64,000 bases of DNA, taken from positions 9,914,559-9,978,558 of the forward strand of contig NC_077232.1 in NCBI RefSeq assembly GCF_027887165.1, read 5' to 3'. A model generated the notes under the pieces. It did not search any database, was not told the DNA's origin, and worked only from the letters and a program-made list of their open reading frames with translations. Positions 55,216 through 64,000 of this stretch are shown piece by piece. Position numbers and translations under genes: made by a program. The DNA is from Monodelphis domestica. Lineage: Eukaryota; Chordata; Mammalia; Didelphimorphia; Didelphidae. Every line of letters starts with the position of its first letter. Position 1 is the stretch's first letter.

Positions 55216-56555
55216 AGGGTGATCCCTCCTTCTTTAAGCCTCAGTTTTCCCATATGAGCCAGGGACAACTTTTGTCTGTATGGGTTGATGGAATAAGTAA
55301 GGCTTGTAAAGCTCCAAAGAATTCTTTGAATGGAATAGGCCAAAGGTAATGCTTAGAACTCTAAAGGGTCCATCTCATTGCCGCCATGACATCTGGCTTC
55401 CTGGCTCCAGGTTAGTTCTCGAGTTTGGGACTTGCTATAATCCTCCCCAAGGGTTGTGTGGCAATGGAGGAGCCTGGTTTGTTTTCGGCTGGTCGGAGCA
55501 CTCTTTTCCCAAAGGTCCAGTGAGATTTTCCATCTCCAAAAGGCCATTACTTTTGGCCACAGCACCCATTTATTAGTGAGTCTATGTAATAACACAGAAG
55601 CATAGAATATAACCAATAGATCATTTTTGTGATTATGGGATCACACACAATATCGGGCAGTTCTGGTCTCGGTTTTCCTAACTGTGCTTCTCCCTGGTGA
55701 AATAGAAGAGTAACTTGTCTGGAAACTGTTTCTTATTGAAATAGTGAAGGTAAATAAACTGTGGGGAAACCTGTTTCTTTTACAATGACTGCTGTTCTCT
55801 GACTTTGACTAGAGAGAGCTGCTAAGGTAACCTGAGGCTGCTTATTTGTAATGGAGGTAGGAATGAGGAATGCTGAGGGATGCCACACAGGGATACTGGT
55901 ACACAAGGGACTGCTCTGGAGATTGCTCTGGGGTTCTGCTTATTGATCCCTACTGATGTCTGATAGATCAATCTATCTTTCTAATCTCCTCCCCCCTTCA
56001 CTCCCTCCCTTTTCCAACCCTATCCTCCCAGTTCTTCTTGAAGCCTTTGGCTCCTTCCCTCCCCACTTGAGTAAACTATAAAGATATTCTAGTTGCTTTC
56101 TCAGTCAAGGGCTTTATTGGGATAACAGGATGGGAAACTGAGGTAAGAGGGATGAGGATTTCCCTAGACTACAGGGATAATTTTAGAAAGGTTTGAGGAA
56201 GTATTCCAGTCACAAACTGTGACTCTAAGACAGTTAGGGAGATAGAGGACAAGAGAGTCAAGAACCAAACACCATCTTACCAGAACTAAATGTTTAGAGT
56301 GGAGAGGAGCAGGCTTTTATCTTATCAGCTTTCCCCTCTACAAAGGTCAGAGAGACCTGCCTGCTCCATGTTCTGGGCAGTAGTTTGTTTGGCTTTTATC
56401 CTTGTTGGTATTGTATCATAACTGGAAGGATGGGGATGCCTTCAAGAGAAATGTGAGAATGCATAAGAAGGGTGATTTGGGGTTAATGAAAGTGGATTCT
56501 GTTTGGTACATATTGATTTTGAAGTGCCCACAGGATAGCCTGCAGAATTTAGGAC
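55216..56555 (+). other. Intergenic, nothing recognised
   Basis: No gene or named repeat. A C/T-rich block lies at 55970-56070. Confidence 0.4.
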
Positions 56556-56725
56556 TTTAATAAACTGATGAAGAATGAAATGAGAAGAACCAGGAGAATG
56601 ATTTATGCAATAGCGATAACACTGTAAAAACAGGTGGCTCTCAAAGCTGTAGGAATGATGAGAAAATGACTGTTTATGATTCCAGAGGATTAAGGATGAA
56701 ACATGCTCTCCATTCAAAGATGTGC
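56556..56725 (+). mobile_element. L1 3' UTR fragment, forward
   Basis: GAAATGAGAAGAACCAGGAG, AATAGCGATAACACTGTAAA and GATGAAACATGCTCTCCATT are forward L1 3' landmarks. The only clear + strand L1 piece in the window. Confidence 0.7.
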
Positions 56726-56769
56726 TATGGAATTAGGGTACAGAAGTAAATATGCACAATTTTTAGTAT

Positions 56770-57000
56770 GTATATATCTGTGCTGGCAAACTTATGGCAC
56801 ATGTGCTGGAGGGGGCTGTCCCTTTCCCCTCTCCACACATGCCTGAGGACATTTCCCCCACCCACTCCCTCACCCCTCTGCCCAGCAGCCCAATGGGAAC
56901 ACTTCCTCCATCCTCTGTCTGGGGTAAGGCCAGGGGGCTCACCTGTGGCATTAGGTTTACAGTTTGGTAGTCTCTAAAAGGATCACCATCACTGGTATAT
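56770..57000. repeat. Unclassified interspersed repeat
   Basis: GGCACATGTGCTGGAGGGGG, CAGCCCAATGGGAACACTTC and a GCATTAGGTTTACAGTTTG end look like a moderately young repeat, but I cannot name the family. An (AC)n run follows at 57063-57105. Confidence 0.35.
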
Positions 57001-57684
57001 ATGAATAATACATAGTATATACAAATATACCATATATATTATCCATCAAGCCATCCATACAGTATACACATACACACACACACACATGGACACACACACA
57101 CACATAGCCAGCCATTGAGAGAATTTGTTTTGCTTGACTGTTTCTAGTTGTCATAGATCAAATCTTTTTACTTTTTTTAATGAGGGAAAAGAGAAAATTG
57201 ATCTCTGTTAGTTTGTTGTTGTTGTTTTAAATAGAGAGATCAAGGGGGTCTTATAGAGGTGGAATTTTCAGTTGTGATCCCTGTTCTGTTTTATGTTGTC
57301 ATGAGAGAAAACTCACCCTGGAAGTATTATATAGATATTTGTTAAGTTAAAATAAAACAAAGCAATAAAACTTAGGGGAAAAAAGCATACGTCCAGGTAA
57401 TATGACTATCAAGACATGGCTTGCAGGGAAGCAAAAAGAGAACTCTCCAGCCTCTTGTCCTCCTCATTCTTTTCCTTGGTTGGGAAGGAGAAAAGGAGGT
57501 GAAGGCCAGAGGCCTGAGATCGAGGGAGTACTGGGCTAGCAATATAGTTCTCTGCTCCCTTAAAGATTGGTAGTCCAGAGAAAGGAATTTTAAGGTTCAA
57601 GTTAAACTCTTGGTGACTATTTGTTGTTGGAGAAAGGCGGGGGGGGGGGTGCTCCCTGGTTCTATAGCCAGGGCTTGACTCCTT

Positions 57685-57825
57685 TCTTTTTTTTTTTTAA
57701 TTTTATTTAATTAGTAATTTAGAATATTTTTCCATGTTACAAGATTCATGCTCTTTCCCTCCCCTCCGCCCTCTCCCTTCCTGTAGCTGATACACAATTC
57801 CACTGGGTTTTAGATATTGACTCCT
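57685..57825 (-). mobile_element. L1 3' end fragment
   Basis: T-rich tail, TTTTTCCATGTTACAAGATT, CACAATTCCACTGGGTTTTA. A G10 run lies just upstream at 57639. Confidence 0.8.
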
Positions 57826-59440
57826 TCCTACCAAATACTAGTTCTGCAGTGATCACACATAGCAGAAAGCAAAGAAACCCATTTATCCAGGTGTTGAGAA
57901 AATGTATTAGCAGAAACACAAAAAGCAAAAACCAAGTCTCCAAGCCAAAAAGAAATAGATTTATGGCGAGAGGGCCAGTCTCACAATAAAGCCAGGCTCT
58001 GGTTGGCAACCGAAGACCTCGAGCCTTGAGAGCAGCCCCCTCATGGAGCACAATTTGAACTAGGATATAGTCAATAGGTGCGAGAGATGCAGAAATAGAA
58101 TGGGATTTAACCCGGATAGTTTGCCCTATTTAAAAAAAAATAACTTTTTTTTAACCCCCTACCTTCTGTCTTGAAGTCAATACTGTGTATGGCTCCAAGG
58201 CAGAAGAGTGGTCAGGGCTAGGCAATGGGGGTCAAGTGACTTGCCCAGGGTCACCCAGCTGGGAAGTGTCTGAGGCCAGATTTGAACCCAGGACTTCCCA
58301 TCTCTAGGCCTGGCTCTCCATCCACTGAGCCACCCAGCTGCCCCCAGCTTGCCCTATTTTTGACCCATACTTGTTGGAATGGGTCTTCTGACCCAAGATC
58401 TTTGTCCTAGTGAGAGGAATAAAGGGTATACAACTGTACCGTGCATGCAGGGTATGCATCAGCCCTATACATCCTGTGAGTACTGCTCAATCTCCTTTTA
58501 GTCCTAGAGAAAAGTGGCCTCAGCCCGATGCGTTAACCGGGGTATAACCTGGGAAACACGCAAGCAGAATGTCAAAGATGTACATTTCGTTGGCCTAGAA
58601 TGAACGAGGTCAGAACTTTAAAGCCTAGCTGGGGGGGGGGGGCAATATCAGAGCAGAAGAGCTATAAAGCACCGCAGATTTATAGAACGCATACAAGCGA
58701 TTACAGCGCCATAAGGGCAATGGGGTTCCCAGTCACCAAGTCAATAGCAAAACAGACAAAGGAGGATAACAGGCACCCACTGGGTGTGAGATGGATCAGC
58801 TCCATCGAGAGAAGGACTCCTAGATCTCCCCCAAGGGGACAATTCCCCAAGCTGAGGAGGAGGTAGGATAAAGACTACCGGCTCCTCTCGGGTCTGCTTC
58901 TTCCCAGGCTTTCTCTCCCCTCAGCAATCGGATGCCTCCCGCAAAACCGGAAGCCAGACGAACCCAGGATCTCCCCCGCCTCCCGACCCCCTTGAATGCT
59001 GCCTCTTCTTCAAGCAGGGTAATGAGTCTCCATAAGGAGGACAGAGAGTACCATATGGTTGGCCCCCGGGCCAAGGGATATAGATCGCTGTTTGCAATGA
59101 GCAACTGGCCACGTGGGACTAAGGGCTTAGAAAAGATGTCAGGCCTGGCTATAGAGGACTTGGGAGTCACTATGAAATATGAAATAGTCATGAACTTTTT
59201 ATGATTATGAAAATTAAAGCCATAGAGTTGAGGAGAGAAAAGAGAAAACCCAAGTCAGGGCCTCGGATACCCCCACAGTTAGGGGGTTTGATAGGAAGGA
59301 TGAACCAACAAAAGAGAGGAATGAGCAGATGGGAAGAAGAGCCGAGACAAAGAAGGTGCCACGAAATCCCAGAGAGGACGAAGGTATCGGGGAAGACAGG
59401 ATCAAATCTGTGATTGAGCAAAACAGCATAGATCTTGTTT
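57826..59440. other. Unclassified LTR-like or retroelement DNA
   Basis: The sequence continues on both sides of a SINE whose 11-bp target duplication it provides. AATAAAGCCAGGC at 57983 and CpG-containing stretches at 58500-59120 suggest a retroviral remnant. No pol or gag motif is seen. Confidence 0.3.
58132..58348 (-). mobile_element. Full-length SINE with 11-bp TSD
   Basis: Copy flanked by TTGCCCTATTT at 58121-58131 and 58349-58359. It has a complete tail (TTTTTTTAACCCCCTACC), central block and head (CACTGAGCCACCCAGCTGCC). Confidence 0.93.
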
Positions 59441-59447
<7 letters not shown>

Positions 59448-59499
<52 letters not shown>

Positions 59500-59516
59500 A
59501 TATATATATATATATT
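59448..59516. repeat. (TG)n/(TA)n microsatellite
   Basis: About 22 TG units then about 10 TA units. Confidence 0.95.
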
Positions 59517-59659
59517 ATAGTTCATGAAAAAAAGATAATTAAGCATTTGATCCAGTCTTCCCCAATGCATTTTTCTCTCTGGGATTTTGTGCTACTTCTG
59601 TTCTGCTCTCCATTAAGGAAAAAAAAAGAAAAAAAAAGCCATTGTTAACAGCTTTGCTG

Positions 59660-59722
<63 letters not shown>
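59660..59722. repeat. (CAT)21 microsatellite
   Basis: Uninterrupted CAT units lead directly into the CTA array. Confidence 0.95.
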
Positions 59723-61931
59723 TACTACCACTACTACTACTATACTACTATTATACTGCTACTACTACTACTATACTACTACTACTACACTACTATACTA
59801 CTGCTACTACTACTACTGCTACTACTATACTACTACTACTACTATACTACTATTCTACTACTACTACTATACTACTATTCTACTACTACTACTACTATAC
59901 TACTATACTACTATTCTACTACTATACTACTACTGCTACTACTATACTACTGCTGCTACTACTACACTACACTACTACTACTACACTACTATACTACTGC
60001 TACTACTACTACTATACTACTATTCTACTACTATACTACTACTGCTACTACTATACTACTGCTGCTACTACTACACTACACTACTACTACTACACTACTA
60101 TACTACTGCTACTACTACTACTATACTACTATTCTACTACTATACTACTACTGCTACTACTATACTACTGCTGCTACTACTACACTACACTACTACTACT
60201 ACACTACTATACTACTGCTACTACTACTACTATACTACTATTCTACTACTATACTACTACTACTACTACTACTATACTACAATTCTACTATTCTACTACT
60301 ACTACTATACTACTATATTAATGCTACTACTACTACTACTATACTACCATACTACTATTCTACTACTATACTACTACTACCACTACTAGACTACTATACT
60401 ACTACTACTACTATACTACTGCTGCTACTACTACTACTATACTACTACTACTACTATACTACTACTACTACTATTCTACTACTACTACTATACTACTATA
60501 TTAATGCTACTACTACTACTACTATACTACTATACTACTATTCTACTACTATACTACTGCTGCTACTACTACTACTATACTACTACTACTACACTACTAT
60601 ATTACTATTCTACTACTATACTACTACTACTACTATTCTACTATTCTACTACTACTACTATACTACTATTCTACTACTATACTACTACTACTACTATACT
60701 ACTGCTGCTACTACTACACTACACTACTACTACTACACTACTATACTACTGCTACTACTACTACTATACTACTATTCTACTACTACTACTACTATACTAC
60801 TATTCTACTATTCTACTACTACTACTATACTACTATATTAATGCTACTACTACTACTACTATACTACCATACTACTATTCTACTACTATACTACTACTAC
60901 CACTACTAGACTACTATACTACTACTACTACTATACTACTGCTGCTACTACTACTACTATACTACTACTACTACTATACTACTACTACTACTATTCTACT
61001 ACTACTACTATACTACTATATTAATGCTACTACTACTACTACTATACTACCATACTACTATTCTACTACTATACTACTACTACCACTACTAGACTACTAT
61101 ACTACTACTATACTACTGCTGCTACTACTACTATACTACTACTACTACTACTACTATACTACTACTATTCTACTACTACTACTACTACTACTACTATTCT
61201 ACTACTACTACTACTATACTACTATATTAATGCTACTACTACTACTACTATACTATTATACTACTATACTACTGCTGCTACTACTACTACTATACTACTA
61301 CTACTATACTACTATATTACTATTCTACTACTATACTACTACTACTACTACTACTACTATTCTACTATTCTACTATTCTACTACTACTACTATACTACTA
61401 TATTAATGCTACTACTACTACTACTATACTACCATACTACTATTCTACTACTATACTACTACTACCACTACTAGACTACTATACTACTACTACTACTATA
61501 CTACTGCTGCTACTACTACTACTATACTACTACTACTATTCTACTACTACTACTACTATTCTACTACTACTACTATACTACTATATTAATGCTACTACTA
61601 CTACTACTATACTACTATTCTACTACTATACTACTGCTGCTACTACTACTACTATACTACTACTACTACTATACTACTACTACTACACTACTATATTACT
61701 ATTCTACTACTACTACTATACTACTATTCTACTACTACTACTATACTACTATATTGCTGCTACTACTACTACTACTACTATACTACTATTCTACTACTAT
61801 ACTACTACTACTATACTACTACTACCACTACTAGACTACTATACTACTACTACTACTATACTACTGCTGTTACTAATACTACTATCCTACTACTACTTCT
61901 ACTACTGCTGCTGCTGCTGCTGCTGCTACTA
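59723..61931. repeat. 2.2-kb CTA/CTG trinucleotide array with higher-order units
   Basis: The array is built of CTA, with interspersed CTG, TTCTA, ACCA and TATTAATG variants. Three consecutive units begin near 59913, 60021 and 60130 (period about 109). TATATTAATGC markers lie near 60315, 60499, 60835, 61017, 61223, 61399 and 61580, mostly 176-206 apart. A block at about 60250-60510 recurs about 520 nt later. It ends in (CTG)7 at 61905-61925. Hundreds of codons stay open because stops are rare in this composition. Confidence 0.95.
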
Positions 61932-61939
61932 CCCTGTAC

Positions 61940-62000
61940 CTGTTTTAGAGCGGTGCTCCAGGTCTAGCACTTGATCCACTGAGCCCTCGCTGCCCCTACA
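61940..62000 (-). mobile_element. SINE head fragment after the array
   Basis: GCGGTGCTCCAGGTC and ACTTGATCCACTGAGCCCTC, then GCTGCCCCT, match the SINE head. The remainder of the element may have been displaced by the array. Confidence 0.5.
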
Positions 62001-62574
62001 AGTATGCATTCTCAAGGACACACACATTTCTCCACTAGTCACGTCCCAAATTCTCTCTCTCAGTGTGTGAGCTCAGTGCCTCTCTTCTCTCTCAGGGGTG
62101 GCCAGAACCTGCTCCAGTATTGGTCCTCTGGTACCGGGCTTGGTTATGGTCTACATGAAACAGAAAAGAGCAAGAGCAGAGAGGGGTTTGTCTCTGGGCT
62201 ATTTTTTTCAACCACCTAGAAAGAGAGAACGCTATAAAGAGAATTCTTTTACTGCTACTGCTAGAAGTGCTACAGTAGCACTAAGAAAAGAGAAAGTGGG
62301 CGCAGGAGGGAGAGCTGGGAGAAAACCCTCCCTGGGTGTAAGCACAAGCTTGCTTCTAAAGTCCAGAGAATCAGCAATGAATAGCTTCACTAGAAAAGCA
62401 GGATACAAAAGAGACTCACACAAATAATCACCCCTTTATGCGCAGCACCAACAAAAATAAACAGGCACGATGGAAAAAGAGATCATAATTAATCTGGCTA
62501 CTATATAACCTGAGGCTGTGCTGGTAAGTGTTTACTCAATAGCTCTCTGGAAATGTCTGACACTTTGTTTTAAA
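62001..62574 (+). other. Intergenic, nothing recognised
   Basis: A 109-codon frame (62098-62427) has no recognised family features. Confidence 0.4.
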
Positions 62575-62757
62575 AAAGGTTGACTTTCAAACATTTTAGG
62601 ATCAATACTGTGTATCAGTTCCAAGGCAGAGAGGAGTGGTAAGGGCTAATCAATAGGGGTTAAATGACTTGCCCAGGGTCACACAGCTAGGAGGTGTCTG
62701 AGACTAGACTTGAGCCTAGGACCTTCTCAATCCACTGAGCCACTTACCTGGTTCCTC
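62575..62757 (-). mobile_element. tRNA-derived SINE, diverged
   Basis: ATCAATACTGTGTATCAGTT, GGGTTAAATGACTTGCCCAG and TCAATCCACTGAGCCACTTA. The guide to its age is the many substitutions. Confidence 0.88.
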
Positions 62758-63204
62758 ATAAATAAATTCTGGTGCATGATGATATATCTGCTACAAAATA
62801 AACAGATACATCTCTTCTTTTTTCCATCATCTGTGGTTCCCATTGTGTCCCCCAGAGCACCAGAGAGGGATCCCTTCTATAATAAAGTATGAAGAAATGT
62901 TTAAAATGAAACATGAAGTCTTGCACTCCCCCCACCCCCTGTAAGGGCCGTGGTCCCTCCATAGGCAGTCTTCCTTGGGACCAAGCTTGCTCATTGCAAT
63001 TCCACAACATTCATATTTTGTTGTTGTTTCTTCCATTGATGTTGTCATAGTTACGGTGAAAGCTGAATAAAAAGATTTAGAAAATGATAACACGGATTAA
63101 TTCACAGACCGAGGTTACTTCATAGAGGAAGGCAGGAGCCACTCTCCTTTATCTTTGTGCCGGAGGCACTGGGACATGGTGATCACATAATAATTGAGTT
63201 ACAG
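62758..63204 (+). other. Intergenic, nothing recognised
   Basis: No gene or repeat that I can name. Confidence 0.4.
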
Positions 63205-63415
63205 TTGTTGTTCAGTCATTTCCCTCGTGTCGGGCTCTTAGTGACATAGACACTAAAGTGGTTTGCTGTTTCCCTCACCAGCTCATTTCACAGATGAAAA
63301 CGAAGACAAACGGGGTTAAGTGACTTGTCCAGGGTCACACAGCTAGGAAAAGTGTCTGAGGCCAATTTGAATCCCAAATGATAGTCTTCCTGTAACTAGG
63401 TAGCACTCGAGCTGA
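63205..63415 (-). mobile_element. RTE-tailed SINE
   Basis: GTTGTTGTTCAGTCATTTCC, CTCTTAGTGACATAGACACT, TTTCACAGATGAAAACGAAG and GGGTTAAGTGACTTGTCCAG. Confidence 0.85.
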
Positions 63416-63507
63416 CCGCAGAAGCTAGGTTAAATGGCTAATGGATAAACAAGATAGTATCAGAATTTAGTGGTAGGAATCACAGCCTCAAAGGCAACGT
63501 TTTGGTT

Positions 63508-63692
63508 TTTTTTTAAACCCTTACCTTCTGTCTTGGAGTCAATACTGTGTATTGGCTCCAAGGCAGAAGAGTGGTAAGAGCTAGGCAATGGGGGTCAAGT
63601 GACTTGCCCAGGGTCACACAGCTGGGAAGTGTCTGAAGCCAGATTTGAACCTAGGACCTCCCGTCTCCAGACCTGGCTCTCAATCCACTGCC
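63508..63692 (-). mobile_element. tRNA-derived SINE, near consensus
   Basis: AAACCCTTACCTTCTGTCTT, TATTGGCTCCAAGGCAGAAG, CAAGTGACTTGCCCAGGGTC and GGCTCTCAATCCACTG. The copy lacks part of its last head bases. Confidence 0.93.
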
Positions 63693-63839
63693 CCCAACTT
63701 TCTTTTTTAAGAAAGGAATTGAGGACCTCTCATTACCAGATCTCAAATATGTTCTTAAAATTACTTTTACTATTTATTTACTTAATTTACTGATATAAAT
63801 ATAAATTATATGTTTACTAATACTAAATAAGTATTACTT

Positions 63840-63960
63840 TTGGAGTTGCAAGTGACCCTTAGACACTGGCCCACCCAACCCCCACCTCATTTTAAGCAAA
63901 GTGGCCAGAGGTAGTATTTGAACCAGGCTCTTGGACTCCAGGGACAAGGCTTTTTCCGAT
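63840..63960 (-). mobile_element. MIR-like fragment at the window edge
   Basis: CCCCCACCTCATTTTAAGC, then TATTTGAACCAGGCTCTTGG. Weak. Confidence 0.4.
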
Positions 63961-64000
63961 GTAATAGTATTATAAAAGCCATCAAAATTACTTGCCTCAT

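Noticed and set aside
59642-61834. Long Tyr/Thr/Leu-rich open frames of up to 399 codons
   Set aside because: They are translations of the trinucleotide array. Stops are rare by composition; frames continue only while the repeat does.

Overview
The window is mammalian genomic DNA, almost certainly marsupial. It holds intron-bearing genes with GT-AG splice sites. It also holds many copies of a tRNA-derived SINE of the Mar1/WALLSI type, ancient MIR elements, L1 fragments whose 3' ends all share one motif set, RTE-tailed SINEs and a gammaretrovirus-like endogenous retrovirus. The species cannot be fixed from the sequence.

Two protein genes read left to right on the + strand. The 3' part of ATL3 (atlastin-3, an ER membrane-fusion GTPase) occupies 720-20171. 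Nine exons give 372 residues plus a stop; the first four or so exons and the promoter lie left of the window. Its 3' UTR probably reaches about 23.66 kb. Next comes PLAAT3 (phospholipase A/acyltransferase 3, formerly PLA2G16/HRASLS3), with three certain coding exons at 37458-37560, 38357-38625 and 39923-40021. A CpG island at 26.3-27.75 kb is the likely promoter, and a possible two-codon first coding exon (ATG CAG) lies at 27460-27465. The order and orientation ATL3 then PLAAT3 agree with the human 11q12-q13 block, where further PLAAT paralogues follow. Here the following region has only decayed PLAAT exon-3 copies (about 50.27-50.46 kb and 54611-54878) behind an orphan CpG-rich region at 44.9-46.1 kb.

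The introns and intergenic DNA are mostly repeats. ATL3's first intron in the window carries a reverse-strand ERV (2856-9723). It has one 983-bp LTR, an unbroken 580-codon gag, a frame-broken pro-pol, and neither env nor second LTR. A 5'-truncated L1 with perfect 16-bp target-site duplications (TSDs) follows. ATL3 intron 17951-19092 is almost entirely a 23/24-bp minisatellite with higher-order structure. PLAAT3 intron 1 holds L1 pieces interrupted by a solo LTR of the same ERV family (30672-31737, TSD TCAT) and a SINE. PLAAT3 exon 3 follows a 274-nt pure pyrimidine tract and precedes a C13 run.

The right-hand third (40.1-64 kb) has no intact gene that I can support. It contains SINEs, L1 tails, LTR-like remnants, the PLAAT relics, and a 2.2-kb CTA-type trinucleotide array (59723-61931) with about 109-bp and 180-bp higher-order periods. 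I found no CRISPR array, bacterial operon or ribosomal RNA. The strongest leads are the Gag protein, with a predicted N-terminal membrane segment and coiled coil, and the decayed tandem PLAAT locus.
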